Origin: Streptomyces cucumeris
Lineage (GTDB): Bacteria > Actinomycetota > Actinomycetes > Streptomycetales > Streptomycetaceae
Direction of reading: 5' to 3'
DNA: 64,000 nucleotides
NCBI RefSeq assembly: GCF_024295805.1
Contig: NZ_JANCLX010000016.1
Location: forward strand, 120,167 to 184,166
The translations under genes and the position numbers were made by a program. Under the pieces are notes generated by a model, which was given only the letters and a program-made list of their open reading frames with translations, made no database searches and was not told the DNA's origin. Each line of letters starts with the position of its first letter. Positions within the stretch are counted from its first letter, which is position 1. Shown piece by piece: positions 1-8,342 of the stretch.

Positions 1-664
1 ACACGACCCAGATCCTGACGGGCTATCGGGCGGATGGCGCCCCGAGCGGGGCGGCTCCCGGAGGCTCAGCGCAGGCACTCGAATCCTGCCGAGCGCACGG
101 CAGCTCAGAGGCCCCCTCCAGTTGATGGAAGGGGCCTCTTGCGTATGCGGTGACATCCGAACTGACATCAGCCGTCGAGCGGACGGGCTCGGGCGGGACC
201 GGCGCTTCGCCTCGGGTCCTCGGACGGCTTATGGGAGCGCGAGGCGTCCGATGCCGACCGTGGGTCCTGCCGGTCGGGCGCGGCGCGCCACCCTCCACTT
301 CACGTGCTGAGCGGTGATGAGGGCCCGCGGGGCGGAGGCCTGTCGGCTCTGCAGCAACGCTGCCGGTGATCACGCCGTCGGTAGATGTCGTCGGTTTCCG
401 CCGATCTCATGGGTTTCTACGGGAAGTGGCCCAATAGGTCCTGAAGAACCGCGGGTCCGGAGTTCGGTTTGGCGCCGCCGCTCCGCGTTTGATCCTTGAG
501 CGCAAAGGAGTGGGCCATGCGCGTACGCACCGTTCTCGCGATGACAGCCGCTGGCTGTCCGTTCTCCGTCGACAACTCCCTTGGCTATTAAACCCCTTCA
601 GGTGACGCTGTGTAAGCGGGTAGCGTGCGTGGGGTAGTTGAGCGTGACGCAGGGGGGAAAGAAG
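1..664. other. Left-edge region without a convincing gene
   Basis: Apart from the hairpin at 107-139 I see no gene here. The open frames on both strands lack ribosome binding sites and recognisable protein character. The stretch just before 665 holds the leader and probable promoter of the toxin gene, including a run of six or more G residues that can serve as its ribosome binding site. Confidence 0.5.
107..139. terminator. Rho-independent-type hairpin
   Basis: A 14-base arm at 107-120 pairs with 126-139 with one mismatch, leaving a five-base loop. The core AGGCCCC..GGGGCCT recurs in the hairpins at 2733-2763 and 3986-4020. It probably ends a gene lying left of the window. There is no long T-run, as is usual in Streptomyces. 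Confidence 0.65.
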
Positions 665-2209
665 TTGAGCCTTCAGCATCAAGCAGGGAACTTCGTGAAT
701 GCCTCGTGGTCCATGGTGGGGCTGCGGGACTTAATCTACGAGATGGTCGGCCTTCTCTTCGTCGGCCTCGAGGAGAATGGCGGGATGGCCGGTGATGATG
801 AAGCCGGCCGGGCATTCGCGGCTGTGTATACGCCAGCTGTGAAGACGGTCTTTGAGAAGGCCGGCTTCGCCCATCAGGTCATGGCCACCGGGGCGGGCAC
901 GTTGCTGATGGCCGCTGAGGAATTCCTGAAGCAGGACAGCAAAGTCGCCGCGTCCCTCCTCGACCAGAGCCCCGAGGGCCCCGGCATCGGTGCCCAGCCC
1001 TCTGGGCCCGACTGCAATCCGCGCGCCAGTCACAATGCCGAGGACCTGCCCGATGTAGTGGGTGAGACGAGCTGGTCGGACCAGTATCTGAAGGGTCGGC
1101 GCTTTCACGGCCAACGCGACAAGCTCCGTAAGGTCGCGAAGACCTGGCGTGCGGCGGCCAAGATCCTGGAAGATGCCTACTGGGATTCTGATACCGCTTG
1201 GAAGACCGCCACTCTTGACCAGGCCGGAGAGACCGCGGACGCGGCCCACAGCTTCTTCAAGACCTTCGTCGGCAAGACTGCTCCCCCTGCAGTGGTGGGT
1301 GAGAGCGAGACGCTCCTGGCCAATCTGCCAGCAGCCTGCACGATGCTCGCCAAGGCGTGTGACGCGTACGCGGACCACATCGACACCGCTCTCGAGAAGA
1401 TTCCCTGGGATTCTGATCCGCTGTTCGGTGAATCTCTGTTGCCCTGGGAGAAACCCCAGTTCGGTGGCGACGGCCACGATGGGGGCCTTCACGAGCTGAT
1501 CGCGTCCGACACCCACATCAACAGCCTCGGCAACATTCCTGGGGCGTTGGACAGTTCCAAGGGGCGCGTCCCCATGCCACAGCCGGATGGCGGTGGGTCA
1601 CTCCCGGGTCTGCCCATTCCCATCGCCCCGCTGATCCGGGTGCCCGTTCTCGTCCCGGTGGGCTACCGGCCACCGAAGGGGCCACGCGTACAGCCGATCC
1701 CGCCCCCCGCGCCACCGGATCCCCGCTTCCCGCTCCTCACCCTTGGGCAGCAGCAGAAGTTCCGGACGTGGCTGAACTCGCTGCGCGCGGGCGACGTCTC
1801 CGGTGGCAGGCCCGCGGAGGTGGCGTACCAGAAGCGCGTGGCCGGATACCCGGAATACGAAGTGCCCATCCCACCCGGGGTCGGCAACAGTAAGGGGAAC
1901 ACGCTGATGGTCGATGGCTTTCGTGAGAGCGACGGCATGGCCATCGAGGCGAAGTACGTCAACAACGTGAAAAAGCGGTGCTACCGGTCCCTTGATGAGC
2001 TTCGCGAGAATCATCAGACGAGCAAGAGGAACTTCCTCTACATCAAGGACCGTGATGAGCTCGCCAAGTACGCGGCTGCCCTCAAAGATCCCAGGAACAC
2101 CGAGATGCGCGGAGTGGAGACGGTTACCAACCACCCTGACTCGGTGGCCTACTGGCGCGTGATGATGGCTGCGTACGGTGTCAAAGGGTACGCACGCTAC
2201 GTTCCCTGA
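665..2209 (+). CDS. Probable polymorphic toxin with C-terminal REase-like nuclease domain
   Basis: A 514-residue protein. The N-terminal part (about 1-270) is helical, with two WXG100/ESX-like stretches. A Pro-rich linker (about 285-370) follows. The last ~130 residues resemble the restriction-endonuclease-fold toxins (Tox-REase-5 type): a YQ..(V/I)AG.P motif, then VDG with Asp417, then Glu428-Ala-Lys430, which fits a PD-(D/E)xK metal site. I chose TTG 665 because a G-rich ribosome binding site (651-657) sits seven bases upstream; GTG 644 and TTG 638 are alternatives. Codon 23 is TTA (731-733), the codon read by the developmentally controlled bldA tRNA. The next gene is a small acidic protein suited to be its immunity partner. 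There is no signal peptide, so export, if any, would be by a type VII route. Domain naming is by motif only. Confidence 0.6.
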   Translation: MSLQHQAGNFVNASWSMVGLRDLIYEMVGLLFVGLEENGGMAGDDEAGRAFAAVYTPAVKTVFEKAGFAHQVMATGAGTLLMAAEEFLKQDSKVAASLLDQSPEGPGIGAQPSGPDCNPRASHNAEDLPDVVGETSWSDQYLKGRRFHGQRDKLRKVAKTWRAAAKILEDAYWDSDTAWKTATLDQAGETADAAHSFFKTFVGKTAPPAVVGESETLLANLPAACTMLAKACDAYADHIDTALEKIPWDSDPLFGESLLPWEKPQFGGDGHDGGLHELIASDTHINSLGNIPGALDSSKGRVPMPQPDGGGSLPGLPIPIAPLIRVPVLVPVGYRPPKGPRVQPIPPPAPPDPRFPLLTLGQQQKFRTWLNSLRAGDVSGGRPAEVAYQKRVAGYPEYEVPIPPGVGNSKGNTLMVDGFRESDGMAIEAKYVNNVKKRCYRSLDELRENHQTSKRNFLYIKDRDELAKYAAALKDPRNTEMRGVETVTNHPDSVAYWRVMMAAYGVKGYARYVP

Positions 2210-2241
2210 CCGCATCGAAGCAACGTACTGGAGCCCATCAC

Positions 2242-2679
2242 GTGGACGCGTCCGAACTCGCAGAACTCCGCACCATGTACATCTTCACGCCCGCTGAGGG
2301 AGAAACGTGGGGCCTCACCTACCAGAACCTGGAAGCCAAGCTGCGTGAACGGAACCCCAATGAGTTCGTCCGCGTTCAGGACGACCCCGGTGGCCCGGTC
2401 CCGGGCACCGACATGCTCTTCGGCATCACTCTGGGCGATGACGAACTCGAGGGAATGGCGCAACTGTCGCCTGAGGGCGTGGCCATCAAGGAGTGCTCCG
2501 CGCATTCGGCCGCGGCGTTCGTTAACTGGCTGCGGGAGAACGTCGTGCCCGATGGGATGGCCCTGACGTTCAACACTGAGTGGGGACTGGAGGAGGAGGT
2601 GCCTGACGCGCTCGTTCCCGATGTCCCACGCCCGCGCCTGATTGCTGCCTTCTTCGCACACCTCGAGCAGACACTCTGA
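2242..2679 (+). CDS. Small acidic protein, candidate immunity protein
   Basis: A 145-residue, clearly acidic protein starting at GTG 2242, 32 bases after the toxin gene and in the same direction, and closed by the hairpin at 2733-2763. It has no signal peptide or membrane segment. I do not recognise the family. Position, size and acidity are those expected of a cytoplasmic inhibitor that neutralises the nuclease domain of the upstream protein. That role is inference from context alone. Confidence 0.5.
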   Translation: MDASELAELRTMYIFTPAEGETWGLTYQNLEAKLRERNPNEFVRVQDDPGGPVPGTDMLFGITLGDDELEGMAQLSPEGVAIKECSAHSAAAFVNWLRENVVPDGMALTFNTEWGLEEEVPDALVPDVPRPRLIAAFFAHLEQTL

Positions 2680-2732
2680 GCTGGGTGAATGCTTCGTTCA
2701 ACCTCCTGTTGCCTATGACCGCAAGCAGTCCA

Positions 2733-2763
2733 GAGGCCCCTTCCGGTGATCGGAAGGGGCCTC
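2733..2763. terminator. Hairpin terminator after the toxin/immunity pair
   Basis: A perfect 13-bp stem (2733-2745 with 2751-2763) and loop GTGAT. It lies between the rightward candidate immunity gene and the leftward EF-hand gene, so it can serve both. Confidence 0.8.
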
Positions 2764-2781
2764 CGGGCTGGCGGGTGGAAG

Positions 2782-3333
2782 CTAGATGCGGCCGAAGAAG
2801 AGGCTGCCGGCGGCGTCGGAGTCGGCGGAGAAGAAGTGCTCGCGGGTCGCCCGGACGAACTCCTGGCGCGAGATGACCCCGTCCCCGTCGGTGTCGAGCA
2901 CCGTGAAGGTCTCCAGCGTGTCCGGCGCGGTGAGCTGCCAGACCTCCTTGAGGTAGTACGCGAACTCTTCCTTGGTGATCTGGTTGTCGCCGTCCGCGTC
3001 GACGCAGTCGAAGATGGCGTGGGCGCTGCCGTCGACGATGTTCACCCGGCTGCTGTCCACGCTGGCGAGCCGGCTGGCCTGGACGAACTCCTCCTGGCTG
3101 AGCTGTTGGTTCTTGGCGCCGGCGTGGCGGAGCAGTTCCTGCCAGTACATGTGTAAGAACGCCTGGAGGCTGGAGCCGCGCGGGTCGTCCCTGTCGATGC
3201 CGAATGCCTGGTGGTAGCGGTCGATGAGGAGCTGACAGTCCTCCCATTCCAGGTAGCCGTCGTTGTTCCGGTCGAGTGCCTGGAACTGCCGTCCGAGCTT
3301 TTCGCCGATGAGATCGGCTGCCGCGGTGCTCAT
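2782..3333 (-). CDS. EF-hand calcium-binding protein (calerythrin/calmodulin-like)
   Basis: A 183-residue acidic cytoplasmic protein. Loops of the canonical DxDxDG type are visible: DRNNDGYLEWED near residue 22, DADGDNQITKEE near 105 and DTDGDGVISRQE near 139. A degenerate fourth site lies between the first two. This four-site layout matches actinobacterial calerythrin-type proteins, which bind Ca2+ as buffers or sensors. I chose the ATG at 3331-3333 because GGGAGGGG lies just upstream; the frame stays open further upstream, but that stretch has no protein character. No target protein can be inferred from the neighbours. Confidence 0.85.
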   Translation of the reverse strand: MSTAAADLIGEKLGRQFQALDRNNDGYLEWEDCQLLIDRYHQAFGIDRDDPRGSSLQAFLHMYWQELLRHAGAKNQQLSQEEFVQASRLASVDSSRVNIVDGSAHAIFDCVDADGDNQITKEEFAYYLKEVWQLTAPDTLETFTVLDTDGDGVISRQEFVRATREHFFSADSDAAGSLFFGRI

Positions 3334-3679
3334 ACCGTGTCCCCTCCCATGGTTCCGTACCGGTCTGGGCAGCTTTGTTGATCTTGCGGTCGACTCGCTC
3401 CGCAATGGCCATGGTTCACCCACTTCGGCGGCTCCCGCAACGGCGCCGAATGCTGGTGGGGCTGGCGTTGGTGGCGTTGTCCAATGGGGTTCGCGGCAGG
3501 GGGGATTCCGGTGGTATTTCGCACGTGTGGGCGATTGTGGTCCGTCGGTGGCGGCCACGGGGATTCATTCATTCATTTCATGATCATCTTCCCCGTATGC
3601 TGTTGTCCTGTACGCGCCGAGCCCGACCAGGCTCCGTTGTTCCACATGATGGGGGAAGGCCAACGACAAGTTCCGTGGC
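3334..3679. other. Intergenic stretch, no gene supported
   Basis: This holds the upstream region of the leftward EF-hand gene. Open frames in it are Arg-rich and look like chance frames. I see no structured element. Confidence 0.4.
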
Positions 3680-3955
3680 ATGGGATACGGGCGGGTGATG
3701 GACGGCGGCGGTATGCGGAAGGTTGACTCCTTCAAGATCGAGACTCGCCTCGAACGGCACAACCGCACCGTGACCAAGCGCGTTTGCGATTACACGCGTG
3801 CGGTCAACGCCGGGGACACGAACGCCGACTGCCGTTCGCCGTGGGCTCGTGGTCGGGGTGCCCACACCGGGGACGGCCGCATCTACATCGATGTGGACAG
3901 TGACGGCGAGGGTGGCAAGTGGCACACCCTGGTCGACTCCGCTCCGCTCTCCTGA
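3680..3955 (+). CDS. Small orphan protein, possibly the tail of a decayed secreted protein
   Basis: A 91-residue frame from ATG 3680 (ATG 3698 is in frame) that ends 31 bases before a strong hairpin. The C-terminal two-thirds looks like real folded protein: it contains VTKRVCDYTRAVNAGDTNAD and a DVDSDGEGGKW stretch with two Cys residues. It has no ribosome binding site of note and no signal peptide, although the sequence has an extracellular look. It may be a complete small gene or the surviving 3' end of a longer one. I do not recognise a family. Confidence 0.4.
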   Translation: MGYGRVMDGGGMRKVDSFKIETRLERHNRTVTKRVCDYTRAVNAGDTNADCRSPWARGRGAHTGDGRIYIDVDSDGEGGKWHTLVDSAPLS

Positions 3956-3985
3956 CCGGAGGAATCACCGCACTCGGCCGTGGTG

Positions 3986-4020
3986 CGCGAGGCCCCTTCC
4001 CGCCGGGAAGGGGCCTCGCG
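3986..4020. terminator. Hairpin terminator
   Basis: A 17-base perfect inverted repeat (3986-4002 with 4004-4020) around one base; the innermost pairs must open to make a loop. It has the same GGCCCCTTCC core as the hairpins at 107-139 and 2733-2763. Confidence 0.75.
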
Positions 4021-4085
4021 CGGTTCACCGGGGCCGACGGAGCCGGCGGGGCTTCGGTGTCACAGGAGCGTGTGAGCATGCTGCC

Positions 4086-5222
4086 ATGAGCAATACAACG
4101 GGGCGCAGCCTCCGCGAATTCGCGGAGAAAATGGTCGAGTTGGACATCGCGACCGAGGAACAGGCCACGACAGGGCTGGCCGAGGCCGAGTCGTTCGGAA
4201 TGGACCTCGATGAGAAATACGAGAACCTTGAGGAACTGACCTTCCTCATCGGCGAATGCGGTCTCGGGTTCACGACGCCCGAGAAGGCGGTGGGGGACCT
4301 CGAGGAGGGGTACGAGGACCTGTTGCGCGACGCGGCGGCGTGTTCGGGCGGCTCGGTGGTCGTGGACGACGTCGCCCTGGTGAAGGTCGAGGACGGGGCG
4401 GAGCGGGAGGAGTATCTGCACTTCCGCCGCAACGGCCGGTCGATCTGGCACCGGACGGAACATCTCTCCGACAGCACCCGCTACATGGACTGGACCACCC
4501 TCTTCGACGCCATCGGCGATCTCGTGCCCGGCAACGAGGATCCGCGCGGTTTCCACCAGGTGGACGAGGACTCCTATGACGCCCAGTGGCTGCTGCTCAC
4601 GTCCGGGCAGGCCGAGGGGCTGAAGGAGTTCGGGCTTTCGGTGCCGGTCGGGCTGGGCAACTGGGTGCGGGACGGGCTGCCCTCGGCGGAGCCCGAGACA
4701 TCCGCCTGGTACGTCGAGGACGACCGTCTGCATGCGAGCGAGGAGTCCCGCCGCTGTCTGGCGGAGTGGCTGGCCCCCATGGATGACGCCCTGGCCCGGT
4801 GGCGATCGGCCCATGTGCCCGCCGGGTTCCCCTTCGACCACTCGCCGGACTCGCTCACGGCGCTGGAGCGGCTGGTGCTGGAGCGGTTCGACGGCCCCGC
4901 CGCGCTGGAAGCGGCGGGGGCGGGGGACGCGTTCTTCGAGGGCGCGGTCCGGTACCTCGGGGAGACCGCGCTGCGGCTCTGGCCGTGCCGGTGGACGTAC
5001 CGGTACTCCGACGACGCCACGTCGGTGTTCGGCAACGAGCCCAGGATCTCCGTCAACGCCCCGGACGGCTTCGGGGGCGGGTTCTCCCCGGACCACGCCC
5101 TGCGGACCCTGGTGCGGGAGCGTACGCACGGCGTGGTGCGGGAGTGCGTGGACGACCTGGGCGAGTCGGTGGAGAGCTACCGCGCGGCCCTCCGGGCCCT
5201 CGACGCCCACAGCCGGTACTAG
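4086..5222 (+). CDS. Hypothetical acidic protein, 378 aa
   Basis: A soluble, strongly acidic protein starting at ATG 4086. An AGGAG lies 17 bases upstream, which is far; no other in-frame start is near. Asp and Glu are plentiful throughout, Trp is regularly spaced, and there is no signal peptide, membrane helix or cofactor motif. I do not recognise it. Its length and composition resemble proteins found beside Streptomyces toxin or SUKH-like immunity genes, but nothing specific supports that. Its stop overlaps the stop of the leftward methyltransferase at the tetranucleotide CTAG (5219-5222). Confidence 0.6.
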   Translation: MSNTTGRSLREFAEKMVELDIATEEQATTGLAEAESFGMDLDEKYENLEELTFLIGECGLGFTTPEKAVGDLEEGYEDLLRDAAACSGGSVVVDDVALVKVEDGAEREEYLHFRRNGRSIWHRTEHLSDSTRYMDWTTLFDAIGDLVPGNEDPRGFHQVDEDSYDAQWLLLTSGQAEGLKEFGLSVPVGLGNWVRDGLPSAEPETSAWYVEDDRLHASEESRRCLAEWLAPMDDALARWRSAHVPAGFPFDHSPDSLTALERLVLERFDGPAALEAAGAGDAFFEGAVRYLGETALRLWPCRWTYRYSDDATSVFGNEPRISVNAPDGFGGGFSPDHALRTLVRERTHGVVRECVDDLGESVESYRAALRALDAHSRY

Positions 5223-5899
5223 GTTCCCAGGCCGTCCTGGTCCCGTCGCTCCGGCTTGCGGGCCAGGAAGCTGGCGACCGTTCTCCTGGCGCCCTCGCCG
5301 GGCGCCTGGGTGAGCTGCGCGGTGAGGGCGAACCCGGCCCGGTCCAGGAGGTCGGCGAGGTGGTGCTGCGGGACGAGGTGCGACTCGAAGGAGACGGGGT
5401 GGTCGCCGTACGCCTTGGCGGGGCGCAGGATCTCGTGGTCGCCGACGTAGCCGCACAGCATCAGGCGTCCGCCGGGCGCCAGGACGCGATGGAGCTCCGC
5501 GTAGACGGTGGGCAGCAGCTCCGGCGGGGTGTGATGGGTGGAGTAGTAGGCGAGGACACCGCCGAGGTGGTCGTCCTCGAGCTCCAGGGCGGTCATGGAC
5601 CCCACGGTGAAGCGCAGGTCCGGGTGGGCCGCCCGGGCCACCTCGACCATCCTCGGTGACAGGTCGATGCCGAAGGCCGGGACGCCGAGGGCGGCCAGGT
5701 GCGCCGTGACCTTGCCGGGGCCGCAGCCCAGGTCGGCGACGGGGCCGAGGCCGGCGGTCCGTACGAGTTCGGCGAACGCGGTCAGCATCGCGCGGGACAG
5801 GGGGTCCAGCTCGGCGGGGGACGGGATGCGTTCGGTGTAGGCGTCGGCGACGGTGTCGTACGAGTTCCGTACGGCGGTGAGGTAGGAGGGTTCGGTCAC
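5219..5899 (-). CDS. Class I SAM-dependent methyltransferase
   Basis: A 226-residue protein with a Rossmann methyltransferase fold (Methyltransf_11/25 type). Motif I is VADLGCGPGKVTAHL near residues 57-71, the acidic end of strand 2 is FGIDLSPRM near 79, and a post-motif region with LAPGGRL lies near 147. The YDTVADAY opening near residues 14-21 is typical of small-molecule methyltransferases. The substrate cannot be told. It is transcribed leftward and converges on the upstream hypothetical gene with a four-base overlap of stops. Confidence 0.85.
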   Translation of the reverse strand: MTEPSYLTAVRNSYDTVADAYTERIPSPAELDPLSRAMLTAFAELVRTAGLGPVADLGCGPGKVTAHLAALGVPAFGIDLSPRMVEVARAAHPDLRFTVGSMTALELEDDHLGGVLAYYSTHHTPPELLPTVYAELHRVLAPGGRLMLCGYVGDHEILRPAKAYGDHPVSFESHLVPQHHLADLLDRAGFALTAQLTQAPGEGARRTVASFLARKPERRDQDGLGT

Positions 5900-5960
5900 A
5901 TGCCGACGGTAGGGGAGGGCACCGACGACGGCACCGACGACGGCGCCGACGGCCGGCGGC

Positions 5961-6692
5961 TCATGAGTCCGTTGAGTCCGCGGGGAGTTCGCGGGCGAAG
6001 CGGCGGATGGCGTCGGTGAAGGCGGCGGGGGCGTCGAAGTTCGCGAGGTGGCGGGCGCGTGGGATCAGCTCGATCCGGGCGTTGGGGTGGGCGCGGGCGA
6101 ACTCGCGCTCACCGGCCCGGAAGAGGGGGTCCCGTTCGCCGTTGAGGATGAGCACGGGGGCGTCGACGTGACGCATCGCGCTCGCGTCGAAACGGCCGAG
6201 GACCTCGCCCCACGCGGCCGGGAGGGTGTGGAAGGCGTAGCCGGAACGGATGGTGGCGTCCACCACCTCCGGCGGGTAGAGACGGCGCAGGAACCGGTTG
6301 TTCCAGCGGGTCAGCCGGTCGGCCGGGATACGGGGGACGAGCCCGGCCACCCAGCGGTAGGGGGCCGTGAGCGGCCCCCGCGTGGTGGCGCTGGCACCGG
6401 CGAGGACCAGTCCGCGCAGCCGCTCGGGGAAGTGCCGTGCGAACTCCAGCGCGACATAGCCGCCCAGCGAGTGCCCGACGACCAGGGCGGGTGCGCCGCC
6501 GAGGGAGTCCACGGCGTCCGCCACGATCTTCGTCGCGGCGGTCAGGCTCCAGGGCTCCGCGGAACGTGCGCCGTGACCGGGCAGATCGGGTGCGGCGACC
6601 GGGAAGTCGGAGGCAAGGGAACGGAGTTGGCAGCTCCACTGTCCCGCGCTGAAGCGTGTCCCGTGGACGAGGACGATGGGCGTCGATTCCAT
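5961..6692 (-). CDS. Alpha/beta-fold hydrolase
   Basis: A 243-residue protein with the full alpha/beta hydrolase signature. The oxyanion HGxR loop is at residues 10-13. The nucleophile elbow GHSLGG lies near residues 73-78, with Ser as nucleophile. An acidic residue follows in LNGERDPLF, and the catalytic His is in RARHLANFD near the C-terminus. The family includes esterases, lactonases and C-C hydrolases, so the substrate is open. It sits 61 bases downstream of the start of the leftward methyltransferase gene and could share its transcript. Confidence 0.85.
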   Translation of the reverse strand: MESTPIVLVHGTRFSAGQWSCQLRSLASDFPVAAPDLPGHGARSAEPWSLTAATKIVADAVDSLGGAPALVVGHSLGGYVALEFARHFPERLRGLVLAGASATTRGPLTAPYRWVAGLVPRIPADRLTRWNNRFLRRLYPPEVVDATIRSGYAFHTLPAAWGEVLGRFDASAMRHVDAPVLILNGERDPLFRAGEREFARAHPNARIELIPRARHLANFDAPAAFTDAIRRFARELPADSTDS

Positions 6693-6769
6693 GGCTCTCA
6701 GAGCTCCCCCAGCTCGACACGGCGCGATGATCGCGCGTGAACGGACTCTATAGGCCGGGGTGATGTGGT

Positions 6770-7180
6770 GTGCGCGAGGTGTCCCATGTGCGGTTCCAAA
6801 GCACGGTGCGGAATGCGCGGGGAACGTATACCGGGGTGTTCGGGCTGGTCAACGGGTTGGCGCGGGAGGGACGGCTGAGTGCCGCGCAGGAGCGGTTCCG
6901 CCGGCTCAACAACGACTGGTACAACGCCGCGTACCTCGATCCCAGTGACGTCGACCCGAGCGTGTACGACCGCGAGGTGAACCCGGAGGCGGCGGCGTGG
7001 TTCAAGTCCTCCGCGCGGCATCTGATCGAGCGGGTGGACGGCTATCTGGAGATCCTCGCCGCACATGGGGTGGGATGCCGCATGGTGCGGGCGGTGGATC
7101 CCGGGCGGGTCGTCTATGAGGACGCGGATCAGGTCGTGGTGGTGCCCTACGGGGCGTGCGGGGCCCACGGCGAGCGGTGA
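6770..7180 (+). CDS. Conserved-looking hypothetical protein, 136 aa
   Basis: A soluble protein beginning at GTG 6770 (GTG 6779 is in frame). It is rich in charged and aromatic residues, with a central stretch RRLNNDWYNAAYLDPSDVDP. It has no membrane segment or cofactor motif and I do not assign a function. A 10-bp-stem hairpin follows it at 7186-7221. It is divergent from the hydrolase gene, with 77 bases between start codons. Confidence 0.6.
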   Translation: MREVSHVRFQSTVRNARGTYTGVFGLVNGLAREGRLSAAQERFRRLNNDWYNAAYLDPSDVDPSVYDREVNPEAAAWFKSSARHLIERVDGYLEILAAHGVGCRMVRAVDPGRVVYEDADQVVVVPYGACGAHGER

Positions 7181-7185
7181 ACGCG

Positions 7186-7221
7186 GAGGTGGCCGGTCCC
7201 CGGTGGGGGAGCGGCCACCTC
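7186..7221. terminator. Hairpin between convergent genes
   Basis: GAGGTGGCCG at 7186-7195 pairs with CGGCCACCTC at 7212-7221. The sequence lies between the rightward gene ending at 7180 and the leftward lipoprotein ending at 7240, and can serve both. Confidence 0.7.
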
Positions 7222-7239
7222 GGGTGTGCGGGACGGACG

Positions 7240-7929
7240 TCAGTCCTTGGTGGCCTTCCAGTAGACCGGGCCCTTGTCGAAGTCGCCGGTGTAGGAGACG
7301 AGGGACGGGGCCTCGCCCTTGGGGAGCAGGAAGATCTTGCAGATGGTGGCGTCGTCCCCGGGGGCGAAGGTGTCCGGGTCCTTGCTCGGGCAGGACTGCA
7401 CGGCGTCGTCCGAGGTGATGAGGGTCTTGGCCGGGTTGCCCTTGCTGTCACGGACGTTGGTGGGGGTGTTGAGGAAGGGGTACTTGACGGACTTGTCGCC
7501 GATGTTCTTGAAGGCCATCGTGACGTAGTACGGCTGGAGCGCCTTGGCGTCGGATTCCAGGCGCAGCCCGGAGAGGTCCGACTGCGAGCCCTTGGCCACG
7601 CTCCGGGCGGTGACCTCGAGGGTGGCCACCTTCTTGGAGCGCTTGTAGGTCAGGGCGGACTTCTGGCCGAGGGGGATGGTCTTGTTGGCGTCGGCGTCGA
7701 CGCCCTTGCCGCCGGAGCCGCCGGACCCCTGGTCGTTGCCGGCGCCGCCGGTGTCCTGTCCCTTGCCCGCCGGGTCGGTCGGCTTCTTGTCCTTGGCGGC
7801 GGGGCTCTCGCTGCTGCCCGTGTCCTGGGCGGCGTCCTCGTTGCAGGCGGTGGCGCCCAGGGCGAGACCGGCGGCGCAGAGGAGGGCGGCGGCGGTGCGG
7901 CGCGTACGGCGTGCGGATCGGTTGCGCAT
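7240..7929 (-). CDS. Secreted lipoprotein, paralogue of the one at 8343-9029
   Basis: A 229-residue protein with an Arg-rich n-region, a hydrophobic segment and a lipobox ending ATAC-N (Cys near residue 28), so it is probably anchored to the outer face of the membrane. A low-complexity linker rich in Gly, Ser and Asp follows. The C-terminal ~130 residues form a conserved domain with PYYVTM.F.N.GD.S..YPFLN and a later CPxKDPDxFAxG..xTxCK stretch, suggesting one disulphide. The domain is beta-rich and resembles DUF4352-type extracellular immunoglobulin-like folds. The start is the ATG directly before RNRSARR, with GGGGAC upstream; the frame is open further but non-protein-like. The function is unknown. 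Confidence 0.75.
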   Translation of the reverse strand: MRNRSARRTRRTAAALLCAAGLALGATACNEDAAQDTGSSESPAAKDKKPTDPAGKGQDTGGAGNDQGSGGSGGKGVDADANKTIPLGQKSALTYKRSKKVATLEVTARSVAKGSQSDLSGLRLESDAKALQPYYVTMAFKNIGDKSVKYPFLNTPTNVRDSKGNPAKTLITSDDAVQSCPSKDPDTFAPGDDATICKIFLLPKGEAPSLVSYTGDFDKGPVYWKATKD

Positions 7930-8156
7930 GGTTCGGGTCCCCGTTGTGAAGAGCTCGGTAGGTGTGAGCCAAGTCGTGATGAGGGTGTTGCGGTAGTGAC
8001 GGGTGGTGCTCCGCATCAGCATGACCGTGACAAACGCGCCGGTCGGCCGGGGGGATCCGTTCGCAGCGGGGCTGGGACGAGCACGTTGCAAAGTAACCGG
8101 CCGTCCTCAATGGATTTCCCTGAACGGAAACAATGACGTAGTGTTGCTTTCACCGA

Positions 8157-8230
8157 CGCGGGGTGGAGCAGCTCGGTAGCTCGCTGGGCTCATAACCCAG
8201 AGGTCGCAGGTTCAAATCCTGTCCCCGCTA
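8157..8230 (+). tRNA. Initiator tRNA-fMet (CAU)
   Basis: A 74-base cloverleaf without encoded CCA. The anticodon CAT sits in an arm with the three consecutive G-C pairs (GGG/CCC) that mark initiator tRNAs. The first base pair of the acceptor stem is unpaired (C1 against T72), another initiator hallmark. The T-arm has the GGTTCAAATCC pattern. A strong hairpin follows eight bases downstream. The gene lies between two paralogous leftward lipoprotein genes. Confidence 0.95.
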
Positions 8231-8237
8231 CTGAAAA

Positions 8238-8274
8238 CCGAGGGCCCGGCACAGTCTCTGTGCCGGGCCCTCGG
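8238..8274. terminator. Terminator of the tRNA-fMet gene
   Basis: A perfect 17-bp stem, 8238-8254 with 8258-8274, with a three-base loop. It also lies downstream of the leftward lipoprotein gene at 8343-9029. Confidence 0.85.
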
Positions 8275-8342
8275 TCTGTGTGGTGCGCCCCCCGGCCCAC
8301 GGTGAGCGCACCGGGGCCGCGGGGCCGTGGGGCAAGGGGGCG

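Noticed and set aside
71..97. A tRNA 3'-end-like sequence (GCAGG..TCGAAT..CCTGC) at the left edge
   Set aside because: The T-loop is nine bases rather than seven and no matching acceptor or anticodon arm can be found upstream within the window.
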